Source: Achromobacter sp. UMC71
GTDB taxonomy: Bacteria; Pseudomonadota; Gammaproteobacteria; Burkholderiales; Burkholderiaceae_B
Assembly (NCBI RefSeq): GCF_014170305.1
Contig: NZ_LZZT01000047.1
Coordinates: 186,001-250,000 of the forward strand
DNA length: 64,000 bases
Reading direction: 5' to 3'
Notes under the pieces: model-generated
What the model was told of the DNA's origin: nothing
The model's database searches: none
The model's input: the letters and a program-made list of their open reading frames with translations, nothing else
Part shown: one piece after another, positions 29,168-40,371 of the stretch
How positions within the stretch are numbered: position 1 is the stretch's first letter
Layout of the letters: the number at the start of each line of letters is the position of its first letter
Made by a program: the position numbers and the translations under genes

Positions 29168-29171
<4 letters not shown>
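28170..29171 (-). CDS. oligopeptide ABC transporter ATP-binding protein (DppF-like)
   Basis: 333-aa cytoplasmic ATPase of a peptide importer. Walker [14 protein letters not shown] signature SGGQRQR, Walker [13 protein letters not shown], and the oligopeptide C-terminal extension with [13 protein letters not shown] and a Cys-rich segment ([15 protein letters not shown]). Cys clusters there bind an Fe-S centre in some DppF proteins. Overlaps the DppD-like gene by ATGA. Forms the transporter with the four genes upstream. Confidence 0.92.
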
Positions 29172-30175
<1,004 letters not shown>

Positions 30176-30177
30176 GA

Positions 30178-31047
30178 TTACAGCTCCTTGCGCAGGCGCG
30201 GGTCGAGTACGTCACGCAGTCCGTCGCCCACCAATTGCAGCGACAGCACGGACAGGACAATGGCGATGCCCGGGAAGATCATGATCCAGTCGGCCGAGCC
30301 CATGTACTGCTGGCCGGCGTTGATCATGGTGCCCCAGGTGGGAATGTCGGGCGAAACGCCCACGCCCAGGAACGACAGGCCGGCTTCAGCCAGGATCGCG
30401 TAGGCGAAGATGAAGGTGCCCTGGACCAGGATGGGCGACAGCAGGTTGCGCAGCACGTGCACCGTGACGATGCGCCAGGTGCTGACGCCCAGGGCGCGGG
30501 CGGCTTCCACGAACGGCAGTTCGCGGATCACCAGCGTCGAGGCGCGCACGATGCGGGCCAGGCGCGGCGTGTACACGATGCCCAGTGCGATCACCACGTT
30601 CACCAGCGACGGACCCAGCGCGGCCACCAGCGAGATGGCCAGCAGGATGTCGGGAAACGCCATCATGGCGTCGATCAGGCGCGACACGAACTTGTCGGCT
30701 GACCGGAAAAAGCCGGCGATCAGGCCCAGGGCAATGCCCAGCACGCTGGACAGGATCACCACCGAGAAGCCCACCATCAGCGACAGCCGGCCGCCATGGA
30801 TGACGCGGCTGAACACGTCGCGGCCAAAGTCGTCGGTGCCGAACCAGTGGGTGGCGCTGGGCGCCTTGAGCCGGTTCATGATCGACAGTTTGTAGGGGTC
30901 GAACGGGCTGACCCAGGGCGCCAGCAGCGCGGCGGCCACCAGTACGACGATGACGATCAGGCTGATCAGCACTGTCTTGCGCGCCACCAGCAGGCGCAGG
31001 ACCTGCCAGCGGTCGACGCCGGACGTTGGGGAAGTTGCGATGGCCAT
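30178..31047 (-). CDS. peptide ABC transporter permease (DppC-like)
   Basis: 289-aa inner-membrane permease with about six helices. The N-terminal OppC-type segment includes [11 protein letters not shown] and [15 protein letters not shown], and the EAA loop reads [23 protein letters not shown]. Separated from the DppB-like gene by 1 bp. Confidence 0.93.
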   Translation of the reverse strand: MAIATSPTSGVDRWQVLRLLVARKTVLISLIVIVVLVAAALLAPWVSPFDPYKLSIMNRLKAPSATHWFGTDDFGRDVFSRVIHGGRLSLMVGFSVVILSSVLGIALGLIAGFFRSADKFVSRLIDAMMAFPDILLAISLVAALGPSLVNVVIALGIVYTPRLARIVRASTLVIRELPFVEAARALGVSTWRIVTVHVLRNLLSPILVQGTFIFAYAILAEAGLSFLGVGVSPDIPTWGTMINAGQQYMGSADWIMIFPGIAIVLSVLSLQLVGDGLRDVLDPRLRKEL

Positions 31048-31048
31048 A

Positions 31049-31990
31049 TCAGTAACGCACTCGGGGGTCGACCAGCAGGTAGAGCAGGTCGATGAACAGA
31101 TTGATCAGGACGTAGATCGCGGCAATGATGAGCAGCGCGCCCTGGATGACGGGATAGTCGCGGCGCAGCACGGCCGACACGACCAGGCTGCCCACGCCGG
31201 GCAGGCCGAACACGGTTTCGGTCACGACCGCGCCGCTGATGAGCAACGCGGTGGTGAGGCCCAGCACGGTCAGGATCGGAATCAACGCGTTGCGCACGGC
31301 ATGCTTGAGAATCACGCGCGTTTCGGTCAGGCCCTTGGCGCGCGCGGTACGCACATAGTCGTCGCGCAGCACGTCCAGCATGCTGGCGCGGATGAAGCGG
31401 GTGATCAGCGCCGAATTGACCAGCCCCAGCACCACGGCGGGCAGCATCAGGTGCGACACGCGGGTCGCCAGCGACGCATCCGGGCCACCATAGCCGGACA
31501 CCGGCAGCCAGCCCAGCTTGACCGAGAACAGCTGCATCAGCAGCAGCCCCAGCCAGAAGCTGGGCACGCTGGAGGTGAACATCGAGAACGACAGCACCGA
31601 TTGGTCCAGCGTCGTGCCGCGTTTGACCGCCGACAGGATGCCCACCGGCAGCGCGATCGCGGTGGCGATCAGCAACGACATCAACGTCAGCAGCAAGGTC
31701 GGTTCGGCGCGATCGGCCAAAGCCGACAGCACCGGCTTGTTCATGAAGATGGACTGGCCCAGGTCGCCCTGCACCAGCTTGCCCAGCCACGACACGTACT
31801 GCACGGGCAGGGGGCGGTCCAGCCCCAGCTGGTGCTCGAGCGCGGCGATGTCGGCCTGGCTGGCCTGGGGCCCAAGCATCACGGCAGCGGGGTTGCCGGG
31901 CGTGACGCGGATAATCACGAACACGATGGTCGCGACGATGAACATCACGGCCACCAGCCCGACCAGCCGGTTCAAGAGATAACGCAACAC
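31049..31990 (-). CDS. peptide ABC transporter permease (DppB-like)
   Basis: 313-aa inner-membrane permease starting with GTG at 31990 (AGGA 8 bp upstream). It has the family start LRYLLNRLVGLVAVMF, the DppB loop DRPLPVQYVSWL, the EAA-type RTARAKGLTETRVILKHAVRNALIP and the C-terminal NLFIDLLYLLVDPRVRY. It is separated from the solute-binding-protein gene by a 100-bp gap that contains a strong hairpin. Confidence 0.93.
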   Translation of the reverse strand: MLRYLLNRLVGLVAVMFIVATIVFVIIRVTPGNPAAVMLGPQASQADIAALEHQLGLDRPLPVQYVSWLGKLVQGDLGQSIFMNKPVLSALADRAEPTLLLTLMSLLIATAIALPVGILSAVKRGTTLDQSVLSFSMFTSSVPSFWLGLLLMQLFSVKLGWLPVSGYGGPDASLATRVSHLMLPAVVLGLVNSALITRFIRASMLDVLRDDYVRTARAKGLTETRVILKHAVRNALIPILTVLGLTTALLISGAVVTETVFGLPGVGSLVVSAVLRRDYPVIQGALLIIAAIYVLINLFIDLLYLLVDPRVRY

Positions 31991-32041
31991 AGTGGAATCC
32001 TAAAGATCGGTGCGCAGACGGCAGGCGCCTTGGTTCAGGCA

Positions 32042-32065
32042 GGGCGGACCGGTATCGGCCCGCCC
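32042..32065 (-). other. intercistronic hairpin after the solute-binding protein gene
   Basis: 10-bp arms (32042-32051 and 32056-32065) with one wobble pair and a 4-nt loop, no U-run. This arrangement often protects the binding-protein transcript so that it outnumbers the permease message. Confidence 0.55.
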
Positions 32066-32090
32066 CAGGCCCGGCTTACGGTTGCTTCGC

Positions 32091-33650
32091 TTACTTCGGC
32101 GCCTTCCAGGCGTTCCAGAAGTACGGCCACGGCGCGGGCTTGACGCCTTGCAGCGACGGCGAGCGGGCGGCCTGGGCGTTGAAGTCGCCCACCTTCACGA
32201 AGGGGATCTCGTCGTACACGGCCTGCTGCACGTCGGCCCAGCGCTTGACGCGTTCTTCCTGGGTGCGGGCCTGATTGAAGGCGTCCATCACCTGCGCGCG
32301 GCGCGGCGTGTCCCACCAGCCCGGCGCATCCTTGGACGGGAAGTCGATCAGGGCCGGTTCGGGCAGGAAGACGCTGTGGGTAATGAAGATGTCCCACACG
32401 GCAGGATCCTGGCGGCGCTGCGTCAGCGTGGCCCAGTCCACCACCTGCATGTCCACCGTGAAACCGGCGGCCTTCAGGTATTCCGCGGCCACCAGCGCCA
32501 TCTTGTAATGGAACTCGTACTGCTGGCTGGTCAGAATGCGGATCTTCTTGTCGGGCAGGTTGGCGCTGTCCAGCAGCTTCTTGGCGGCAGCGGTGTCGGC
32601 CTTGTTGTAGACCTTGCCGCCCAGCGACGTGGCCCAGGGGTAGCCTTCCGGATACAGATCGCCGTTGAGCTTGTAGAAATCCTTGTTGCCGAAGGCGGCA
32701 TACAGCATGTCTTCTTCGTTCAGCGCCAGCTGCACAGCCTGGCGTACCGCCAGGTTGGACATGATGCCTTGCTTGGTGTTGAGCACCAGGCGGGGCCAGC
32801 CAAACGGCTTGAGCATCACCGGATCGGAACGGCCGCCCTTGAGCTTGTCCAGCGCTTCCACCGGCAGCGAGTCGACGTAGTCGAACTGGCCCGCGGCGGC
32901 GGCTTCGGAACGGGTGTTGGCGTTGCCCACCGGCACGAAGCGGATTTCGTCCAGGTACTGCTTGCGCGCGCCGCCATAGCCGTCGGGCTCGCCTTCGCGC
33001 TGCTTGTAGCCTTCGAAGCGCGTCAGCTGGATGTACTGGTCCGGCACGCGGGCCTTGAGCTGGTAGGGGCCGGTGCCGACGATCTCGGTCAGCACGGGCG
33101 CGATCTTGCTCTTGGGCATGATCACGGCGGCGGCATTGTTCATGGCCAGCAGCGCGGTCAGCGGCGCGTAGGGCTGCTTGAGCGTGATGCGGATCGTGTT
33201 GGCGTCGGGCGCTTCGATGCTGGCAATGACCTTGGCGGCCATCTTGCCGCGCGTGGCGGTTTCGGTCCAGCGCTTGAGCGAGGCCAGCACGTCCGACGAA
33301 TCCATCTTGGAGCCGTCATGGAAGGTGATGCCCTGGCGCAGGGCAATCGTGTAGACCAGGCCGTCCGGCGTCACCTCGGGCATCTTGTCGGCCAGCAGCG
33401 GGGTCAGGTTCCACTTGGCGTCGAAGGTGTACAGCGTTTCGAAGAAATGCTGGGTCAGGATGCCCACCAGGTCGGCGGTGCTGGTCATCGGATCCAGCGT
33501 CGGCGGCTCGCCGATGGTGGCCACTGAAATCGTGCCTCCCTTGACCGGCGTGGCACAGAGGGCGGGGGTCGACAATGCGGTCAAGCCAATTGCGCCGGCC
33601 GCGAGCAGGCTCTTCAGCCCACCGCCTCGCCGGGAGGTACGGAAGTTCAT
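32091..33650 (-). CDS. peptide ABC transporter substrate-binding protein (SBP_bac_5)
   Basis: 519-aa periplasmic receptor of the DppA/OppA family. The N-terminus has a twin-Arg-like RRGG followed by a hydrophobic signal ending near TPALCA (about residue 33). The mature part shows GTISVATIGEPPTLDPM, LRQGITFHDGS, and VRQAVQLALNEEDM typical of the family. GGAGAG precedes the ATG at 33650. Given the neighbouring deacylase and PLP enzyme, the ligand may be D-amino-acid-containing or N-acylated peptides; that is inference from context. Confidence 0.93.
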   Translation of the reverse strand: MNFRTSRRGGGLKSLLAAGAIGLTALSTPALCATPVKGGTISVATIGEPPTLDPMTSTADLVGILTQHFFETLYTFDAKWNLTPLLADKMPEVTPDGLVYTIALRQGITFHDGSKMDSSDVLASLKRWTETATRGKMAAKVIASIEAPDANTIRITLKQPYAPLTALLAMNNAAAVIMPKSKIAPVLTEIVGTGPYQLKARVPDQYIQLTRFEGYKQREGEPDGYGGARKQYLDEIRFVPVGNANTRSEAAAAGQFDYVDSLPVEALDKLKGGRSDPVMLKPFGWPRLVLNTKQGIMSNLAVRQAVQLALNEEDMLYAAFGNKDFYKLNGDLYPEGYPWATSLGGKVYNKADTAAAKKLLDSANLPDKKIRILTSQQYEFHYKMALVAAEYLKAAGFTVDMQVVDWATLTQRRQDPAVWDIFITHSVFLPEPALIDFPSKDAPGWWDTPRRAQVMDAFNQARTQEERVKRWADVQQAVYDEIPFVKVGDFNAQAARSPSLQGVKPAPWPYFWNAWKAPK

Positions 33651-33725
33651 GATTCTCTCTCCAGAGGGTCAAAAACAGGTTGTCGCGTAATTCGGAAACG
33701 GCGCCGGGTTCCCCAAGTTTTCTCG

Positions 33726-33768
33726 TGCCCCCTTGGGGCCTGGCGCTAAGGCGTCAGGCAGGGGGCGT
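33726..33768 (-). repeat. GC-rich hairpin between PLP-enzyme and binding-protein genes
   Basis: Outer GCCCCC/GGGGGC arms and inner GCCTG...CAGGC arms form a large imperfect hairpin on the minus strand, just after the stop of the PLP-enzyme gene. The CCCCCTTGGGG core recalls the repeats at 25131-25362. Confidence 0.45.
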
Positions 33769-35040
33769 TCAGAAGAAGGTCTCGGCCACGTCGGTGACGC
33801 GGTACTGCTCGTCCACCAACAGCACCTGGCGCCACTTGTCGAACGTCAGGCAGGGGTGGGAAATGTCGAAGGCGATCATGTCGCCGACCTGGATGTCGTC
33901 GGCCTCGCCGATCTGCATGAAGGCATGCTGGTCCATCATGGCGGTCAGCTTCCAGTGCGCGGCGGCGGCGTGAGGGGCAGGGGCCTGGCCCGGGCGGTAG
34001 TGCAGCGACGGCGTCGGCAGGCCGGCGTCGAAGGCCGCGTCGCGCTTGCCCATGGCCACGATGGCGCGGCCCGGCTCGGGCAGCGATTGCACGTAGGCCC
34101 ACACCTGCAAGGCGGGCTGCAGGCCCGGTTCCATCTTGTGGGCGACGGGGTTGTGCGCGTTGATGCGTTCGGCGGCCGAGCGGTAGACGCCGACGTCATG
34201 CGACAGGTAGCAGCCCGGGCGCAGCACCACTTCCAGCGGCGCGCCGATGTCCAGTTGCGAGAATTCCTCGGCCACCACGTCGAACCAGGCCGAACCGGCG
34301 CCGGAAATCAGCGCCGGGCCGTGCTTGCGCAGGCGGCCGGCGGCGGCCAGGCCGCGCAGTGCGTCGGTGGCGCGGCGCAGGAAGGCGCGGATGGCCGCCT
34401 CGTCCTGCAGCACGCCTTCGTAGACTTCGATACCGGCCAGGGCCAGGCCGGGCCAGCGGCCGATTTCCTCGACCACGGCCTGCAACTGCGCGTCATCGCG
34501 CACGCCGGTGCGTCCGCCCGTAGGGCCCAGTTCGATCAGCACGGGCAGCACCAGCCCTTGCTCGCCGAAATAGCGGCCCAGCTGGGCGGCATTGGCGGCG
34601 GAGTCGACGATGCAGAAAAAGGTGAAGGCCGGATCGCGCAGCAGCTTGGCGATCAAGGCCATGTTGGCGCGGCCGACCAGCTGATTGGCCATCAGCACGC
34701 GGCGGATGCCGTGCTGGTAGGCGGCGGCCACCTGTGGCGCGGTCGCCAGGGTGATGCCCCAGGCGCCATTATCGATCTGGCGCTTGAACAGCGCCGGGCT
34801 CATGGTGGTCTTGCCGTGCGGCGCCAGTTTCACGCTGTACGCTTCCATGAAGCGCTGCATCCATTGCAGGTTGTGCCGCACCCGGGACTCATACAGCACC
34901 GCCACCGGCAGGCTGACGTCTTCGGCCAGCAGGTTCCAGTTCAGCGCCGCCACGTCGGCGGTGGTACAGGCCTCGGGGAAGGCGCCCAGGCCTTTGCCGT
35001 TGACGTCCAGAGGGGCTGCGGGAGAGGAGGAATGGGTCAT
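33769..35040 (-). CDS. DSD1/D-threonine aldolase-like PLP enzyme (amino-acid deaminase)
   Basis: 423-aa fold-type III PLP enzyme, related to eukaryotic D-serine dehydratase DSD1, D-threonine aldolase and bacterial amino-acid deaminases. The alanine-racemase-like N-domain has the PLP Lys in KLAPHGKTTMSP. The C-terminal domain ends with MIAFDISHPCLTFDKW, whose His and Cys match the metal site of the DSD1 family. It probably breaks down a D-beta-hydroxy amino acid such as D-serine or D-threonine. First gene of the minus-strand cluster, divergent from the amidase gene. Confidence 0.85.
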   Translation of the reverse strand: MTHSSSPAAPLDVNGKGLGAFPEACTTADVAALNWNLLAEDVSLPVAVLYESRVRHNLQWMQRFMEAYSVKLAPHGKTTMSPALFKRQIDNGAWGITLATAPQVAAAYQHGIRRVLMANQLVGRANMALIAKLLRDPAFTFFCIVDSAANAAQLGRYFGEQGLVLPVLIELGPTGGRTGVRDDAQLQAVVEEIGRWPGLALAGIEVYEGVLQDEAAIRAFLRRATDALRGLAAAGRLRKHGPALISGAGSAWFDVVAEEFSQLDIGAPLEVVLRPGCYLSHDVGVYRSAAERINAHNPVAHKMEPGLQPALQVWAYVQSLPEPGRAIVAMGKRDAAFDAGLPTPSLHYRPGQAPAPHAAAAHWKLTAMMDQHAFMQIGEADDIQVGDMIAFDISHPCLTFDKWRQVLLVDEQYRVTDVAETFF

Positions 35041-35081
35041 GGCGGGCGCCTGTTTATGGAAAATATTTACGTCAAATCAGT

Positions 35082-35105
35082 TTTTTTTCATTATCGTGAA
35101 AGAAA
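35082..35105. promoter_or_regulatory. candidate operator in divergent promoter region
   Basis: TTTTTTTCA-N6-TGAAAGAAA inverted repeat with 9-nt arms and one mismatch, in an AT-rich patch (35055-35112) inside otherwise GC-rich DNA. GAAAATATTTAC and GAAAGAAATTTAC form an overlapping near-direct repeat. RpiR regulators bind AT-rich palindromes of this general kind, so this is the best candidate site for the cluster's regulator. Confidence 0.45.
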
Positions 35106-35235
35106 TTTACAAGCGGCAGTTGGGAGTTACCCGTAGTGGACCGGTTTGGCGGCAGGGCTGCCGATGAGCGCGAGTTGGCGCGACAATACGGAATTCGCGG
35201 GTCTGCCTGCCCGCTGCCCCACACAAGGAAGAGTC

Positions 35236-36027
35236 ATGCTGAAAGTCGCTTTGGGCCAGTTCGCCGTCAGCCGCGTCTGGGAAGAAAACGCCCAGGTTTG
35301 CGTCGATCTCATGGCGCGCGCCCGCGAGGGCGGCGCCGGCCTGCTGGTGCTGCCCGAAGGCATCCTGGCGCGCGACATCACCGACCCCCAGATCGTCCTG
35401 AAAGCCGCGCAACCGTTGGACGGCCCCTTCATGACGCGTCTGCTCGAGGCCAGCCGCGGCTCGCAGCTGGCCACCATGATGTGCGTGCACGTGCCCACCG
35501 GCGAAGGGCGGGTCTGGAACACGCTGGTCACCATCCAGGACGGCCGCATCGTGTCGCAGTACCGCAAGCTGCATCTGTACGACGCCTTCACCATGAAGGA
35601 ATCGACCAACGTCACCCCGGGCAACGACATCCCGCCGCTGCTCGAACTCGGCGGCCTGAAAATCGGCCTGATGACCTGCTACGACGTGCGTTTTCCCGAA
35701 CTGGCACGCCGCCTGGCGCTGGACGGCGCCGATCTGCTGGTGCTGCCGGCGGCCTGGGTCCGCGGCCCGCTCAAGGAGAAGCACTGGGAAGTGCTGGTGA
35801 CGGCCCGGGCGCTGGAAAACACCTGCTACGTCGCCGCCGCCGGCGAATGCGGCGAACGCAATATCGGCTGCAGCATGGTGGTGGACCCCCTGGGCGTGGT
35901 CACGGCCCAGGCCGGCGAGGCGCCTGCCCTGGTATTCGCCGACATCGACCCCGAACGCCTCGCCCATGCCCGCAAAGTGCTGCCGGTGCTGGCCAACCGC
36001 CGATTCGCGGCGCCTGAACTGGCCTGA
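35236..36027 (+). CDS. nitrilase-superfamily carbon-nitrogen hydrolase (amidase)
   Basis: 263-aa amidase of the nitrilase superfamily. The catalytic triad is visible: Glu in VLPEGIL, Lys in YRKLHLYD, Cys in LMTCYDVRFPE. The size and the RFPE motif fit the YbeM/deaminated-glutathione amidase branch. The ATG at 35236 has AAGGAAGAG upstream; a longer in-frame start at 35146 lacks homology. It diverges from the D-amino-acid cluster over 195 bp and shares the AT-rich regulatory patch, so it may remove amide groups from imported compounds (inference). Confidence 0.9.
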   Translation: MLKVALGQFAVSRVWEENAQVCVDLMARAREGGAGLLVLPEGILARDITDPQIVLKAAQPLDGPFMTRLLEASRGSQLATMMCVHVPTGEGRVWNTLVTIQDGRIVSQYRKLHLYDAFTMKESTNVTPGNDIPPLLELGGLKIGLMTCYDVRFPELARRLALDGADLLVLPAAWVRGPLKEKHWEVLVTARALENTCYVAAAGECGERNIGCSMVVDPLGVVTAQAGEAPALVFADIDPERLAHARKVLPVLANRRFAAPELA

Positions 36028-36188
36028 CGGCCGCCTGGGCCGGGACACCCGGCGGGCTCGTCGCTTAAAGGGGCGGATCCTGGCTGAAAACGCGCCTGGC
36101 GGCCGGCCCCAGACCCTCGGCAGGGGGCGGGTCCGGCATGGTGTAATACTGGCTTGATTTCCTTGCCGTCTTCCCCCATCTGCTGCCA

Positions 36189-37529
36189 ATGAGCAACGAT
36201 CTCTTCGCGGCCGATCCTGCGCATCGGCCCTACGTGCCCCTGGCCGAACGCCTGCGTCCGCGCTCGCTGGCCGACGTCGTCGGCCAGTCGCACCTGCTGG
36301 GCCCCGACAAGCCCCTGCGTGTCGCCTTCGAATCGGGCCGTCCGCACTCCATGATCTTCTGGGGGCCGCCCGGCGTGGGCAAGACCACGCTGGCGCGCCT
36401 GATGGCCGACGGCTTCGACGCCCAGTTCATCGCCATTTCGGCCGTGCTGGGCGGCGTCAAGGACATCCGTGACGCGGTCACCGTGGCCCAGGTGGCGCAA
36501 GGCCAGGGCCGCCGCACCATCCTGTTCGTCGACGAAGTGCACCGCTTCAACAAGGCCCAGCAGGACGCCTTTTTGCCCTACGTCGAAAGCGGCCTGTTCA
36601 CCTTCATCGGCGCTACCACGGAAAACCCCTCGTTCGAGGTCAATTCCGCGCTGCTGTCGCGCGCCCGCGTGTACGTGCTGCAGTCGCTCACCGCCGAAGA
36701 ACTGCAGCAGCTGGTCGACCGCGCCGCCGATGCGCTCAACGATGGGCTGGATGACGGCGCCAGGATCCACATCGCGCCCGATGCGCGCGAGCAACTGGCG
36801 GCCTGGGCGGACGGCGATGCGCGGCGTCTGATCAGCGCGGTGGAAGTGGTGGCCGAATCGGCCCAGTCCGCCGGCCGCGACACTGTCGACGCCGAGTGGC
36901 TGGAAATCTCGCTGTCGCAGAACCTGCGGCGCTTCGACAAGGGCGGCGACGCCTTCTACGACCAGATCAGCGCGTTGCACAAGTCGGTGCGCGGCTCCAA
37001 CCCGGACGCCGCGTTGTACTGGTTCTGCCGCATGATCGACGGCGGTGCCGACCCGAAATACCTGTCGCGCCGGCTGGTACGCATGGCGGTGGAAGACATC
37101 GGCCTGGCCGACCCGCGCGCCACCGACCTTGCCGTGAACGGCGCCGATATCTACGAACGGCTCGGCTCGCCCGAAGGCGAACTGGCGCTGGCCCAGGCGG
37201 TGGTCTACATGGCCTGCGCCGCCAAGTCGAACGCGGTCTACAACGCCTACAACCAGGCCCGCAAGTTCGCCGCCGAGCATGGCAGCGCGCCGGTGCCTAT
37301 CCACCTGCGCAACGCGCCCACCAAGCTCATGAAGCAACTGGGCCACGGCAAGGCCTATCGCTACGCCCACGACGAACCGCACGGCTACGCCGCGGCCGAG
37401 CAATATTTCCCCGATGGGCTCAATCCGTCCTTCTATCGGCCGACCGATCGCGGCCTGGAGGCTAAAATCCAGCAAAAGTTGGCATTTCTGCGCGAGCTGG
37501 ACGCAGAAGAACGTGCCAAGAAACGGTAA
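36189..37529 (+). CDS. rarA: replication-associated recombination protein A
   Basis: 446-aa AAA+ ATPase (MgsA/RarA) acting at stalled replication forks. Walker [17 protein letters not shown] (about 57-72), Walker [14 protein letters not shown], sensor-1 region [18 protein letters not shown], then the RarA-specific C-terminal tetramer domain with [14 protein letters not shown] and [17 protein letters not shown]. Followed by serS after 42 bp as in E. coli, but the usual upstream neighbour lolA lies 11.4 kb away. Confidence 0.96.
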   Translation: MSNDLFAADPAHRPYVPLAERLRPRSLADVVGQSHLLGPDKPLRVAFESGRPHSMIFWGPPGVGKTTLARLMADGFDAQFIAISAVLGGVKDIRDAVTVAQVAQGQGRRTILFVDEVHRFNKAQQDAFLPYVESGLFTFIGATTENPSFEVNSALLSRARVYVLQSLTAEELQQLVDRAADALNDGLDDGARIHIAPDAREQLAAWADGDARRLISAVEVVAESAQSAGRDTVDAEWLEISLSQNLRRFDKGGDAFYDQISALHKSVRGSNPDAALYWFCRMIDGGADPKYLSRRLVRMAVEDIGLADPRATDLAVNGADIYERLGSPEGELALAQAVVYMACAAKSNAVYNAYNQARKFAAEHGSAPVPIHLRNAPTKLMKQLGHGKAYRYAHDEPHGYAAAEQYFPDGLNPSFYRPTDRGLEAKIQQKLAFLRELDAEERAKKR

Positions 37530-38918
<1,389 letters not shown>

Positions 38919-38943
38919 CGCGAACCGCGTTCGGATAAATAAA

Positions 38944-38970
38944 AAGCGGAGCCTCGTGCTCCGCTTTTTT
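38944..38970 (+). terminator. intrinsic terminator of serS
   Basis: 9-bp stem AAGCGGAGC/GCTCCGCTT with CTCGT loop and six T in total at the 3' side; upstream A-run makes it partly bidirectional. Confidence 0.9.
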
Positions 38971-39205
38971 ATTGCCGCTGGATGGTCGTTTTCAGATGCT
39001 ATCGGCCAGAAGGGGGATAGGGTGCATACCGACGATTACTTATGATCAAGACATATTCCTGTCGTGTTGGAGGATTATGCTGATGGCGTGAGTGCTTGAT
39101 TTTGATGTGAGCAATTGTGTATTTTTAATAAAAGGGCCGGATAGTTCCGGCACAATACGCATGCGTTCTACACGCTTCATTCACTTATATAACAAGGAGT
39201 TGTCC

Positions 39206-39454
39206 ATGACTTCAAGAATGATTGGAGATTTTCGTGTGAGATGCTCTGTGGCCCAGGATGGCGAACAGGGCTACCGCGTGCAGATATGGACTCGCCGCGT
39301 AGGCGGTACCGCACCGGAAAAATGCTGGACTGTGCCGGGACAGGCACCGTTCGCAAGCTTGCACGAAGCAGAACAGGAAAGTCGGCAATTGTTTGAAGAA
39401 ATCAATGGTGTGCGTTTCAACGGTGAACCGGAGTTTGCTCATGCGTCCGCATAA
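39206..39454 (+). CDS. 82-aa hypothetical protein
   Basis: Unrecognised small cytoplasmic protein. The ATG at 39206 has a good AAGGAG 7 bp upstream; the frame is open earlier but without a ribosome site. The sequence begins MTSRMIGDFRVRCSVAQDG and continues with a strand-rich segment (GYRVQIWTRRVG) and an acidic helix (SLHEAEQESRQLFEEI). The leader region (38980-39200) is conspicuously AT-rich compared with the flanking genes and includes GGCCGGATAGTTCCGGC. It may be a recent acquisition. No function is proposed. Confidence 0.65.
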   Translation: MTSRMIGDFRVRCSVAQDGEQGYRVQIWTRRVGGTAPEKCWTVPGQAPFASLHEAEQESRQLFEEINGVRFNGEPEFAHASA

Positions 39455-39602
39455 TGGTTGGTGGCGGGCATCGAGCTCGCCGCGTCGCTGGATTGATCTT
39501 GTTCAGGAAACGCCGCGTTGGGTTGATGGCAAACCCAGCACGGTGCCGCAGTCCCCGCCCGCCGTCTCGGCTGGCAAACCCGCTCAGGCCCCCGCGGCCT
39601 GA
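39441..39602 (+). CDS. possible 53-aa protein overlapping the 82-aa gene
   Basis: An ATG at 39441, inside the end of the preceding gene, opens a 53-aa frame (MRPHNGWWRASSSPRRW..., Pro/Ala-rich tail) that runs up to the bidirectional terminator. CGGAG lies 9 bp upstream. The 14-bp overlap would allow coupled translation. Low-complexity composition and lack of recognisable homology leave it doubtful. Confidence 0.35.
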   Translation: MRPHNGWWRASSSPRRWIDLVQETPRWVDGKPSTVPQSPPAVSAGKPAQAPAA

Positions 39603-39643
39603 CACGCTTCCCATGGGACACCGGAAATTGTCCCGCAGGAAAA

Positions 39644-39669
39644 AAGGCCACTCGCAAGAGTGGCCTTTG
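39644..39669. terminator. bidirectional intrinsic terminator
   Basis: Perfect 11-bp stem AAAGGCCACTC/GAGTGGCCTTT with GCAA loop, flanked by A-run and T-rich sides. It separates the plus-strand small genes from the convergent PVY-repeat gene. Confidence 0.9.
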
Positions 39670-39705
39670 GTTTTTGGGGGGCGCCCCATCGGGCGCCGGG
39701 CTGGC

Positions 39706-40053
39706 TTAGCGGTGCCAGCCGTTGTGGTAGCCGCCGCCACGGTAGTAGCCCGGGCCGGGACCGCGGTAGTAGCCGCCGTGACCGCGCCAGTAACCGCCGC
39801 CGCGGATGTAGACCGGAGCGGGGTAAACCACTGGCGGGGCTACGTAGACGGGCGCCGGACGGTAATAGACGGGAGGCGGCGGCGCGTAGACCGGAGCCGG
39901 CGCCACATAGACCGGGGCCGGGGCGACATAGACCGGAGCCGGGTAGACCACCCCGGGCACGCCGATGGAGATCCCGACGTCCACGCGCGCCAAGGCGACG
40001 CTGGAGATCAGCAGACCTGCGGCACCGACACCTGCGATTAGCCATTTTTTCAT
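39706..40053 (-). CDS. secreted Pro/Tyr/Val-repeat protein
   Basis: 115-aa exported protein: signal peptide MKKWLIAGVGAAGLLISSVALA, then tandem PVYVAPA-type repeats (residues about 37-80) and a Gly/Tyr/His/Arg-rich tail (RGGGYWRGHGGYYRGPG). Such low-complexity proteins are common in Burkholderiales and are thought to be cell-surface or periplasmic, of unknown function. The His/Tyr-rich tail could bind metal or wall polymers (guess). The DNA repeats (about 39815-39960) are prone to copy-number change. Confidence 0.75.
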   Translation of the reverse strand: MKKWLIAGVGAAGLLISSVALARVDVGISIGVPGVVYPAPVYVAPAPVYVAPAPVYAPPPPVYYRPAPVYVAPPVVYPAPVYIRGGGYWRGHGGYYRGPGPGYYRGGGYHNGWHR

Positions 40054-40371
40054 GTTGCACCTGCCTACTGCGTGACGCAGCAAAGTTATGTATTCGTTGA
40101 GGCCATTTTCGGTCTTTTCGGTTCCGCAGGGGTAAGTGGGTCCGCCTCAATAGCGACAATCCGCAACGGTTGCCGCCAGCTCGGGGACGGGCTTGTTGCA
40201 TCGCGGCAGATCGTGCCCGCTCTGGTAAACCCGCAGTTGAAATCGACTGAAATACGGTGGAATGCGCCGAAGTCGCGAGGGCGGGTTACAGGTGGTCACT
40301 ATCAGGGGGGCGATTTGATGGCGGGCAAGCAACACCGGTGCGCCTGCCTCAGGCGGGCGCAGGCGGCCGGT
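40054..40371. other. gene-poor stretch
   Basis: 318 bp between the PVY-repeat gene and the ASCH gene. No convincing gene, terminator or promoter was seen; open frames here lack ribosome sites and family resemblance. Confidence 0.5.

Noticed and set aside
39815..39960. Short tandem repeats considered as a CRISPR array
   Set aside because: Repeats are in-frame codons of the PVYVAPA protein with no unique spacers.
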